From NCBI GenBank assembly GCA_900753285.1, contig CAADYN010000182.1:1-5272 (forward strand): a DNA stretch of 5,272 nucleotides, read 5' to 3'. This document shows, in pieces, positions 1-5,272 of this stretch. Numbering within the stretch: position 1 is the stretch's first letter; every line of letters starts with the position of its first letter. The DNA comes from Clostridia bacterium (GTDB taxonomy: Bacteria > Bacillota > Clostridia > Oscillospirales > CAG-272). The position numbers were made by a program, and so were the translations under genes. The notes beneath the pieces are model-generated. The model was not told the origin of the DNA. It did not search any database and saw nothing but the letters and a program-made list of their open reading frames with translations.

Positions 1-3000
1 TCGTAATAGGTCAGGCGGCGGAATTCGACTATGCCGGAACGCAGGCTTGTCTCGCGCTCAAGGAAGAGGGCTATGAGGTAGTTCTCTGCAACTCCAACCC
101 CGCCACCATTATGACGGACACCACAATAGCGGACAAGGTCTACATGGAGCCGCTCACACTCGAATACCTCGCAAAGGTAATCAGATACGAACGCCCCGAC
201 GCGATAGTTCCCGGAATCGGCGGACAGACAGGACTTAACCTCGCCATGCAGCTTGAAAAGAAGGGCGTGCTCCGTGAATGCAACGCCGAGCTTCTCGGAA
301 CAAGCAGCAGAAGCATCGAGAGAGCGGAGGACAGAGAGCTTTTCAAGGAGCTTTGCGAAGAAATCGGCGAGCCTGTAGTAAGCTCAAGAATTACGGAATC
401 CCTCGAAGACGGACTTAAGGCGGCGGAAGAGATAGGATATCCCGTAGTGCTTCGACCCGCGTTCACTCTCGGCGGAACGGGCGGCGGATTTGCGGACGAC
501 CCCGAGGAATGTGCTGAAATACTCCGCGGCGCGCTTGAACTCTCCCCCGTGCATCAGGTTCTCGTGGAAAAGAGCATCAAGGGCTACAAGGAGATCGAAT
601 ACGAGGTAATGCGCGACGCGAACGATACCGCCATCACCATATGCAACATGGAAAACGTTGACCCCGTAGGCATACACACGGGAGACTCCATTGTTGTCTG
701 CCCCTCCCAGACTCTTACCAACAAGGAATACCATATGCTCCGCGACAGTGCGCTGAAAATAATCCGTGCGCTGAAGATTGAAGGCGGCTGCAACGTACAG
801 TTCGCGCTCGACCCTCTTTCGTTCAACTATTACGTAATCGAAGTAAACCCGCGCGTGTCCCGTTCTTCCGCTCTCGCAAGCAAAGCCAGCGGATATCCCA
901 TCGCCAGAGTCAGCGCAAAGATAGCGGTCGGAATGCACCTTGACGAGATAATGCTCGCAAACACTCCCGCTTCCTTTGAGCCGGCTCTTGACTATGTCGT
1001 AACAAAAATGCCGCGCTTCCCGTTCGATAAGTTCTCCTCGGCTAACAACAAGCTTTCCACACAGATGAAGGCGACGGGCGAGGTCATGAGCGTAGGCAGA
1101 ACCATTGAAGAAAGCCTGCTCAAAGCCGCGCGTTCACTGGAAATCGGCGTAAATCACCTCTACATGAAGAAGTTCGACGTATTTGCGGATGAGGAGCTTC
1201 TCGACTACATTAAGGACGGCACGGACGACAGAATATACGCCATAGCCGAGCTTATGAGACGACAGGCAGACCTCGGCATGATATACGACGCGACAAAGAT
1301 AGATATGCTCTTCCTTGAAAAGGTGAAGAACATCATCCTCATGGAAAGAGAGCTGTCCGAGCACATAGGAGACGCGGGAGTCCTCTTCAAGGCGAAGAAA
1401 ATGGGCTTCTCCGACGCATTTATCGGAAAGCTGTGGGGCAAGAGCGACGAGGAGATATACAAAATACGCGAGAAGAGATATATTTTCCCCGTATACAAAA
1501 TGATAGACACCTGCGCGTCAGAGTTTGAGAGCTACATCCCCTACTTCTACTCGACCTACGAAGACGAAAACGAGTCCGTTGTGTCCGACAAAAAGAAGAT
1601 TATCGTTCTCGGCTCCGGTCCTATCAGAATCGGTCAGGGCGTTGAGTTCGACTACTCCACCGTTCACGCGGTAACGACCATCAAAAAGTCCGGCTACGAG
1701 GCGATAATCATAAACAACAACCCCGAAACCGTGTCCACCGACTACACCTGCTCCGACAAGCTCTACTTTGAACCCCTCTGCGTAGAGGACGTCATGAACA
1801 TAATCCACCTTGAAAATCCCGTCGGAGTTATAGCTTCTCTCGGAGGACAGACCGCCATAAACCTCTCCGATGAGCTTCACCGCCGCGGAGTAAAGATAAT
1901 CGGAACGGACTGCGACGCGATAGACCGTGCGGAAAACCGCGACCTCTTTGAAAAAGTCCTTCACGAGCTGAACATACCCCAGCCTAAGGGAAAAGCTGTT
2001 ACAAATATAGAGGACGGCGTAAAGGCTGCGGCTGAGATAGGATATCCCGTGCTTGTAAGACCGTCATTCGTTCTCGGCGGACGCGCAATGCAGATAGTCG
2101 CGGATGAAGAACAGCTCAGAGTGTACCTCAGAACCGCGGTTGAGATAGACGAAGACAAGCCGGTTCTCGTCGACAAGTACATCGAGGGCAAGGAAGTCGA
2201 GGTTGACGCGATTTGCGACGGTAAGGACGTGTTCGTTCCCGGAATCATGGAGCTTGTCGAGCGTACGGGCATTCACAGCGGCGACTCCATCAGCGTTTAC
2301 CCTTCGTTCAGCATAAGCGAAAAGACAAAGGAAACCATTCTCGACTACACAAAGAGACTGGGACTGGGCATCGGCATCGTAGGACTTTACAACATCCAGT
2401 TCATTGTGGACAAGAGCGAGAACGTATATATAATTGAAGTAAACCCGCGCTCGTCAAGAACCGTTCCGTTCCTCTCGAAGGCTACGGGCTACAGCCTTGC
2501 CGACATCGCGACGCTTGTAATACTCGGAAAGAGCCTCCGCGAGCAGGGCTTTGACAAGATTTATCCTGCCGAAAAGAAGCGTTGGTACGTTAAGGTTCCG
2601 GCGTTCTCCTTCTCGAAGCTGCGCGGACTTGACGCATACCTCTCACCCGAGATGAAGTCGACAGGCGAGGCTATAGGCTACGACGACAAGCTGACAAGAG
2701 CGCTGTACAAGGCGCTGAAGGCAAGCGGAATGAGCGTCATGAACTACGGCACGGTTCTCGCGACAATTGCGGACAAGGACAAAGCCGAAGCTCTCCCGCT
2801 CATCAGACGTTTCTACAACATGGGCTTCAACATTCAGGCTACCGAGGGAACGGCAAAATTCCTCAAGGAAAACGGAATCCGCACGCACGCACTCGGTAAG
2901 ATAGGCGACGGAAGCCAGGAAATACCGAACGCCATCAGACAGGGATATGTGACATACGTTATCAACACCCGCGACATGAACTCTTCCGGCGTGCTCTCGG

Positions 3001-3128
3001 ACGGTCACGAAATCAGAAGATGCGCGGTTGAAAACAACGTGACAATGTTTACCTCCCTCGATACGGTAAAGGTTTTGCTCGACGTGCTTGAGGAAACGAC
3101 GCTCGGCATCTCTACAATTGACGCGTGA
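1..3128 (+). CDS. carB: Carbamoyl-phosphate synthase large subunit, 5'-truncated by the window edge
   Basis: CarB makes carbamoyl phosphate from bicarbonate, ammonia delivered by the CarA glutaminase, and two ATP; the product feeds pyrimidine and arginine synthesis in the cytoplasm. The reading frame is already open at base 3, starting V-I-G-Q-A-A-E-F-D-Y-A-G-T, a conserved CarB N-terminal motif, so the true start is upstream. 1041 residues are visible. The first ATP-grasp half ends near its metal/ATP-binding E-V-N-P-R (visible residue 280; E. coli E299 by family knowledge, implying about 19 residues missing). An oligomerisation linker follows. The second half opens with G-S-G-P-I-R-I-G-Q-G (residue 537 on) and has its own E-V-N-P-R at 812. 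An MGS-like allosteric domain spans about 915-1041, with A-T-E-G-T-A. No frameshift or missing catalytic motif is seen. The methionine at 111 is internal. It is followed after 7 bases by pyrD. Confidence 0.98.
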   Translation, partial: VIGQAAEFDYAGTQACLALKEEGYEVVLCNSNPATIMTDTTIADKVYMEPLTLEYLAKVIRYERPDAIVPGIGGQTGLNLAMQLEKKGVLRECNAELLGTSSRSIERAEDRELFKELCEEIGEPVVSSRITESLEDGLKAAEEIGYPVVLRPAFTLGGTGGGFADDPEECAEILRGALELSPVHQVLVEKSIKGYKEIEYEVMRDANDTAITICNMENVDPVGIHTGDSIVVCPSQTLTNKEYHMLRDSALKIIRALKIEGGCNVQFALDPLSFNYYVIEVNPRVSRSSALASKASGYPIARVSAKIAVGMHLDEIMLANTPASFEPALDYVVTKMPRFPFDKFSSANNKLSTQMKATGEVMSVGRTIEESLLKAARSLEIGVNHLYMKKFDVFADEELLDYIKDGTDDRIYAIAELMRRQADLGMIYDATKIDMLFLEKVKNIILMERELSEHIGDAGVLFKAKKMGFSDAFIGKLWGKSDEEIYKIREKRYIFPVYKMIDTCASEFESYIPYFYSTYEDENESVVSDKKKIIVLGSGPIRIGQGVEFDYSTVHAVTTIKKSGYEAIIINNNPETVSTDYTCSDKLYFEPLCVEDVMNIIHLENPVGVIASLGGQTAINLSDELHRRGVKIIGTDCDAIDRAENRDLFEKVLHELNIPQPKGKAVTNIEDGVKAAAEIGYPVLVRPSFVLGGRAMQIVADEEQLRVYLRTAVEIDEDKPVLVDKYIEGKEVEVDAICDGKDVFVPGIMELVERTGIHSGDSISVYPSFSISEKTKETILDYTKRLGLGIGIVGLYNIQFIVDKSENVYIIEVNPRSSRTVPFLSKATGYSLADIATLVILGKSLREQGFDKIYPAEKKRWYVKVPAFSFSKLRGLDAYLSPEMKSTGEAIGYDDKLTRALYKALKASGMSVMNYGTVLATIADKDKAEALPLIRRFYNMGFNIQATEGTAKFLKENGIRTHALGKIGDGSQEIPNAIRQGYVTYVINTRDMNSSGVLSDGHEIRRCAVENNVTMFTSLDTVKVLLDVLEETTLGISTIDA

Positions 3129-3133
3129 GGTGG
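3127..3133 (+). promoter_or_regulatory. Ribosome binding site deciding the pyrD start
   Basis: A GAGGTGG stretch overlaps the carB stop codon (TGA 3126-3128) and precedes the ATG at 3136. The GAGG core is 5 bases from that ATG. It supports 3136 over the upstream in-frame ATG at 3088, which lies inside carB. Confidence 0.75.
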
Positions 3134-3135
3134 AC

Positions 3136-4047
3136 ATGACTGACACAAAGATAAAGCTGTGCGGCGTGGAGCTGGACAATCCCGTAATTCCGGCGAGCGG
3201 TACATTCGGCTACGGCTACGAGTTCGCGCAGTTCTATGATATAAACATCCTCGGCTCGATATCGGTCAAGGGAACGACAAAGGACGCGCGCTTCGGCAAT
3301 CCTACTCCGAGAATAGCGGAATGCGAGGGCGGTATGCTCAACTCCGTGGGACTGCAAAACCCGGGAGTCGATAAGGTTCTCTCGCACGAGCTGCCGGAAC
3401 TCAGAAAATGCTTCACGAAGCCCATCATGATGAACGTGAGCGGATTCTCGGTCGACGACTACGTTTACACCGTAGAAAAGCTCGACGGAGAGGGAGACAT
3501 CGGCTGGTTTGAAGTGAACATCTCCTGCCCGAATGTACACGGCGGCGGAATGGCATTCGGAACAAGCGCGGAAAATGCGGCGAAAGTAACGGAAGCGGTT
3601 CGCAAAGCCACAAAAAAGCCGATAATAATAAAGCTCTCGCCGAACGTGACCGACATCACGGAGATAGCGAAAGCCTGTGAAGCCGCGGGAGCAGACGGAA
3701 TCTCACTTATAAACACCCTCTTCGGCATGAAGATAGACTTAAAGAGACGCCGTCCGGTACTCGCGAACAAAGCCGGAGGATATTCGGGACCTGCGGTAAA
3801 GCCGGTTGCGGTGAGAATGGTATATCAGGTGTACGAGGCGGTAAAAATACCGATAGTCGGAATGGGCGGCATTTCTTCTGCGGAGGATGTGCTTGAGTTC
3901 ATGCTTGCCGGCGCGACTGCTGTAGAGGTGGGAGCCGCAAACCTGACCGAGCCATACGCCTGCCGCGACATAGTAAAAACACTGCCGGATATGATGCAAA
4001 AATACGGAATAGAAAAACTGAGCGACATAATAGGAGGAGCGCACTGA
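3136..4047 (+). CDS. pyrD: Dihydroorotate dehydrogenase, class 1B catalytic subunit
   Basis: PyrD oxidises dihydroorotate to orotate on an FMN cofactor, the fourth step of UMP synthesis, in the cytoplasm. The 303-residue product has the usual length for class 1. Visible landmarks are N-P-V-I-P-A-S-G-T-F near 15-24, the FMN-contacting S-V-K-G at 43-46, N-S-V-G-L-Q-N-P-G at 69-77, and N-I-S-C-P-N with the catalytic base Cys131. Later come K-L-S-P-N near 166-170, L-I-N-T near 191-194, G-G-Y-S-G-P-A at 214-220, and the phosphate-binding G-M-G-G-I near 242-246. A catalytic cysteine rather than serine excludes the membrane-bound class 2 enzymes, and overall style fits 1B, which by family knowledge works with the iron-sulfur/FAD subunit PyrK and NAD. 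No pyrK is present in the window. The start at 3136 is chosen for its Shine-Dalgarno and because the 16 extra residues of the longer frame do not resemble the family. The stop overlaps the pyrF start by one base. Confidence 0.96.
   Translation: MTDTKIKLCGVELDNPVIPASGTFGYGYEFAQFYDINILGSISVKGTTKDARFGNPTPRIAECEGGMLNSVGLQNPGVDKVLSHELPELRKCFTKPIMMNVSGFSVDDYVYTVEKLDGEGDIGWFEVNISCPNVHGGGMAFGTSAENAAKVTEAVRKATKKPIIIKLSPNVTDITEIAKACEAAGADGISLINTLFGMKIDLKRRRPVLANKAGGYSGPAVKPVAVRMVYQVYEAVKIPIVGMGGISSAEDVLEFMLAGATAVEVGAANLTEPYACRDIVKTLPDMMQKYGIEKLSDIIGGAH
4032..4037 (+). promoter_or_regulatory. Ribosome binding site of pyrF, embedded in pyrD
   Basis: A perfect AGGAGG sits in the last codons of pyrD, 9 bases before the pyrF ATG. 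With the one-base stop/start overlap (TGATG, 4045-4049) this implies translational coupling of pyrF to pyrD. Confidence 0.85.
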
Positions 4048-4745
4048 TGGGACGAGACGTAATAATAGCGTGTGACTTTGCGGGAGCGGGAGACTGCATG
4101 GCATTTCTCGACAAATTCACGGGAAAGAAGCCGTTTGTTAAGATAGGAATGGAGCTGTTCTACGCGGAAGGACCGCAGATAGTACGCGCGATAAAGGAGA
4201 GGGGACACAAGATATTCCTCGACTTAAAGCTGCACGACATACCGAACACGGTAAAGAAGTCGATGGCGGTTCTGTCGCGTCTTGACGTGGATATGTGCAA
4301 TCTTCACGCCGGCGGAGCGATACCGATGATGGAGACCGCGCTTGAAGGACTGACAAGACCCGACGGAACGCGCCCTCTGCTGATAGCGGTAACGCAGCTG
4401 ACGTCAACGAGCGAAGAGATAATGCGCCGCGACCTATTGATAAACGAGCCGATAGAGGAGGTAGTAATGCACTACGCCGAGAACGCGAAGAGGGCAGGAC
4501 TTGACGGAGTGGTATGCTCCCCCCTTGAAGCCTCTGCTGTACACGGAAGATGCGGGGAAAGCTTCCTCACGGTAACGCCTGGAATAAGATACGCCGACGG
4601 AGACAAGGGCGACCAGTCGAGAGTAACGACACCTGCGAGAGCGCGGGAGATTGGCAGCGACTACATTGTAGTCGGACGCCCGATAACTGCAGCGGCAGAT
4701 CCCGTGGCGGCATACGAAAGATGCGTGGCGGACTTTGTAGGATAA
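4047..4745 (+). CDS. pyrF: Orotidine-5'-phosphate decarboxylase
   Basis: PyrF decarboxylates OMP to UMP without a cofactor, the last step of UMP synthesis. The 232-residue product matches the usual length of the bacterial class I family and should fold as a TIM barrel dimer. Substrate-binding Asp10 lies in I-A-C-D-F. The catalytic Lys/Asp network is V-K-I-G (Lys32) plus D-L-K-L-H-D-I-P (Asp59, Lys61, Asp64). T-P-G-I-R is at 177-181, and the phosphate-gripping V-V-G-R-P-I-T at 208-214 includes Arg211. All key residues are present, so the enzyme is expected to be active. The ATG at 4047 has a strong Shine-Dalgarno and overlaps the pyrD stop. It appears to be the last gene of the operon: a candidate terminator starts 16 bases after its stop. 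Isoleucine codon use is unusual: 14 of 16 are ATA, none ATC. Confidence 0.97.
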   Translation: MGRDVIIACDFAGAGDCMAFLDKFTGKKPFVKIGMELFYAEGPQIVRAIKERGHKIFLDLKLHDIPNTVKKSMAVLSRLDVDMCNLHAGGAIPMMETALEGLTRPDGTRPLLIAVTQLTSTSEEIMRRDLLINEPIEEVVMHYAENAKRAGLDGVVCSPLEASAVHGRCGESFLTVTPGIRYADGDKGDQSRVTTPARAREIGSDYIVVGRPITAAADPVAAYERCVADFVG

Positions 4746-4760
4746 AGCCTGAGACACATC

Positions 4761-4780
4761 AAAAGGGCGAAGCTCCTTTT
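4761..4780 (+). terminator. Candidate intrinsic terminator of the pyrimidine operon
   Basis: AAAAGG (4761-4766) pairs with CCTTTT (4775-4780), extended inward by GC/GC with one bulged T and a GAA loop. The A-run/stem/T-run layout 16 bases after the pyrF stop fits a Rho-independent terminator usable in both directions. The stem is short and the T-run only four bases, so efficiency may be modest; the hairpin at 4842-4859 could be a backup. Confidence 0.5.
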
Positions 4781-4784
4781 ACAC

Positions 4785-4808
4785 CTTAGACTACGAGCGT
4801 ATTCTAAG
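4785..4808. repeat. 24-base near-palindrome
   Basis: CTTAGA (4785-4790) and TCTAAG (4803-4808) are perfect inverted repeats. Inside them TACG (4792-4795) and CGTA (4798-4801) are also complementary, so 20 of 24 positions are self-complementary. Its symmetry with a 2-base centre would suit a dimeric DNA-binding protein or a recombination site. As RNA it can form a stem only if the innermost pairs open. Function unknown. Confidence 0.5.
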
Positions 4809-4815
4809 AGACTTC

Positions 4816-4851
4816 ATGTCTTTCGGAAAGACGAAAAGGAAAAAAGACTAA
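4816..4851 (+). other. Possible 11-codon lysine-rich leader-type ORF
   Basis: ATG at 4816 opens a frame encoding M-S-F-G-K-T-K-R-K-K-D and ends at TAA 4849-4851. A weak AAGAG (4806-4810) lies 5 bases upstream. The stop falls in the loop of the 4842-4859 hairpin, and the frame runs through the competing GTCTTT/AAAGAC stems, an arrangement like a leader peptide of an attenuator. No structural gene follows within the window, and A-rich DNA gives lysine codons by chance, so translation is doubtful. Confidence 0.15.
4818..4832. repeat. Hairpin GTCTTT-CGG-AAAGAC
   Basis: A perfect 6-bp stem closes a 3-base loop. The same arms can pair elsewhere: GTCT (4818-4821) with AGAC at 4809-4812, GTCTTT (4818-4823) with AAAGAC at 4843-4848, and AAAGAC (4827-4832) with GTCTTT at 4853-4858. 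Alternative, mutually exclusive structures are therefore possible. Confidence 0.5.
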
Positions 4852-4859
4852 CGTCTTTT
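4842..4859 (-). terminator. Candidate bidirectional intrinsic terminator, stronger on the minus strand
   Basis: AAAAGAC (4842-4848) and GTCTTTT (4853-4859) form a perfect 7-bp stem with a TAAC loop. On the + strand the T-run is four bases followed by GATTTATT. Read on the minus strand, the stem runs into six T, then CC and four more T. This is the better terminator signature and suggests possible convergent transcription entering from the right. Confidence 0.5.
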
Positions 4860-4884
4860 GATTTATTAAATCACCTGCGGGTGA
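4859..4884. repeat. Two abutting short hairpins
   Basis: TGATTT (4859-4864) pairs with AAATCA (4868-4873) around ATT. TCACC (4871-4875) pairs with GGTGA (4880-4884) around TGCG. They share three bases, so only one can form fully at a time. They continue directly from the 4842-4859 terminator stem. Confidence 0.45.
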
Positions 4885-4907
4885 AGGCTGCTCCTACGCG
4901 GAGGGCG

Positions 4908-4938
4908 CACAGAGATGCTCAAACGACGCACCTCTGTG
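4908..4938. repeat. Long-loop hairpin CACAGAG/CTCTGTG
   Basis: A perfect 7-bp stem (4908-4914 with 4932-4938) is extended, after one A/C mismatch, by TGC (4916-4918) with GCA (4928-4930), leaving a 9-base loop. This is the longest combined stem in the tail. A smaller CTCC/GGAG stem precedes it at 4891-4903. There is no T-run, so it is not an intrinsic terminator; it could be part of a structured RNA. Confidence 0.45.
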
Positions 4939-5047
4939 AGTTCCGGCTCGCGGTGGAGTTCGGTTTAACAATATACTTTCGTCTTCGCCCATTTGAACCA
5001 ATCAGTCGCGCGCTCTCGCATAAAGCGTAGTAGTGGAGCTTAAAATG

Positions 5048-5131
5048 TTCGCGCGGTGGAGGTAGACGCGGGTAGAGTATCTAAATCATTGCTTTTACTT
5101 TCGCGCGGGGGAGAGAATACCAAATCATATG
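5048..5131. repeat. Degenerate tandem repeat, 52-base period
   Basis: TTCGCGCGGTGGAG (5048-5061) recurs as TTCGCGCGGGGGAG (5100-5113) with one substitution. Each is followed by a similar tail, GAGTATCTAAATCATTG (5075-5091) versus AGAATACCAAATCATATG (5114-5131). The second unit lacks roughly 13 bases between head and tail. A third, weaker match to the head, CTCGCGGTGGAG, lies at 4947-4958. Confidence 0.5.
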
Positions 5132-5139
5132 TGAATTGG
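5120..5139. repeat. 20-base imperfect dyad
   Basis: CCAA-a-TCA on the left is complementary to TGA-a-TTGG on the right across a TATG centre, with 16 of 20 positions self-complementary. It is followed at once by TTAGGCTAA (5141-5149), another small palindrome, and CCGCGG (5150-5155). Operator-like symmetry, function unknown. Confidence 0.35.
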
Positions 5140-5156
5140 ATTAGGCTAACCGCGGA

Positions 5157-5196
5157 TTGGCGTTAGGAATTGCGTTGAAATATAGCGAACGCCCAA
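5157..5196. repeat. Imperfect stem-loop TTGGCGTT/AACGCCCAA
   Basis: TTGGCGTT (5157-5164) pairs with AACGCCCAA (5188-5196) apart from one bulged C, enclosing a 23-base loop; A5156 and T5197 add a further pair. It may be structural in RNA or a remnant of an inverted repeat. Confidence 0.35.
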
Positions 5197-5235
5197 TTTC
5201 GTTTAGCTTTCGTCAGCGAACGTGGATTCAATCCA
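5184..5235. repeat. AGCGAACG direct repeat plus 13-base palindrome
   Basis: AGCGAACG occurs at 5184-5191 and again at 5215-5222, 31 bases apart. The second copy runs straight into TGGATTCAATCCA (5223-5235), TGGATT and its exact reverse complement AATCCA around a single C. No gene in this stretch explains the pattern. Confidence 0.35.
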
Positions 5236-5272
5236 GTGCGGCAGCTTATATCGAACTGAACTTGCAGTTTCA

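Larger units (their letters stand above)
4746..5272. other. Non-coding, palindrome-rich intergenic tail
   Basis: This 527-base stretch after pyrF has stop codons in all frames and no long open frame with a recognisable product. I found no tRNA or rRNA motif. It is dense in inverted repeats: consecutive hairpins at 4761-4938, then degenerate direct repeats and dyads at about 5048-5235. Bases 4939-5047 show only weak short stems, such as CGCT/AGCG at 5011-5027. It could hold terminators, a structured RNA, remnants of mobile repeats, or regulatory sequence for a gene beyond the right edge. The sequence alone does not decide between these. Confidence 0.7.

Noticed and set aside
111..113. ATG at 111 as the carB start
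   Set aside because: The frame is open and encodes conserved CarB sequence back to base 3, so this methionine is internal (N-P-A-T-I-M-T-D motif).
384..938. Antisense open frames opposite carB, pyrD and pyrF
   Set aside because: They are shadows produced by the codon structure of conserved + strand genes; their translations show no family features.
3088..3135. Longer pyrD reading frame starting at ATG 3088
   Set aside because: The extra 16 residues lie inside carB in another frame, are unlike PyrD N-termini, and the Shine-Dalgarno at 3127-3133 points to 3136.
3121..3140. Internal promoter, terminator or PyrR-type attenuator between carB and pyrD
   Set aside because: Only 7 bases separate the genes, leaving no room for such an element beyond the ribosome binding site.
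4550..4789. 79-codon + strand frame overlapping the pyrF 3' end
   Set aside because: It is in a different frame from pyrF, has arginine/glycine-rich low-information sequence, no recognised motif, and is mostly covered by a clear enzyme gene.
5157..5185. Promoter-like TTGGCG and ATATAG with a 17-base spacer
   Set aside because: Both boxes match consensus poorly and the spacing alone is expected by chance in AT-containing intergenic DNA.
5145..5272. Open + strand frame running off the right edge, with a possible TTG start at 5175
   Set aside because: Only about 40 codons are visible, there is no ATG, the upstream TAGGA is weak, the peptide is not recognised, and the segment is full of repeats and dyads.
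4746..5272. CRISPR array
   Set aside because: The repeats are degenerate, only two or three copies, and lack uniform 25-35 base repeats separated by unique spacers.

Overview
The window holds the 3' end of a de novo pyrimidine biosynthesis operon followed by a non-coding, structure-rich tail. In order, all on the + strand, it carries carB (large subunit of carbamoyl-phosphate synthase, missing only about its first 19 residues at the left edge), pyrD (dihydroorotate dehydrogenase, class 1B type) and pyrF (orotidine-5'-phosphate decarboxylase). carB and pyrD are 7 bases apart. pyrD and pyrF overlap by one base (TGATG), and the pyrF ribosome binding site lies inside the pyrD coding sequence. The three genes therefore look co-transcribed and translationally coupled.

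The proteins and gene order point to a Gram-positive anaerobe of the Clostridia, perhaps an Oscillospiraceae/Ruminococcaceae-type gut bacterium. That is inference from protein style, strong AGGAGG-type Shine-Dalgarno sequences and heavy use of ATA isoleucine codons; no marker gene fixes the taxon.

Together the genes supply three steps of UMP synthesis: carbamoyl phosphate formation (CarB, with CarA outside the window), oxidation of dihydroorotate to orotate (PyrD) and decarboxylation of OMP to UMP (PyrF). The small subunit CarA, the PyrK electron-transfer partner expected for a 1B PyrD, and PyrB, PyrC and PyrE are not in the window. pyrK is notably not between carB and pyrD, where many Firmicutes have it.

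Bases 4746-5272 (527 bases) contain no gene I can support. The first part (about 4761-4938) is a run of consecutive hairpins: a likely operon terminator, a 24-base near-palindrome, competing AGAC/GTCT hairpins that include a better terminator with its stronger T-run on the minus strand, and further short stems. The second part (about 5040-5272) carries a degenerate tandem repeat with a 52-base period, several dyads and a short direct repeat. This tail is the only part of the window not explained by ordinary pyrimidine genes. I see no convincing new protein system.
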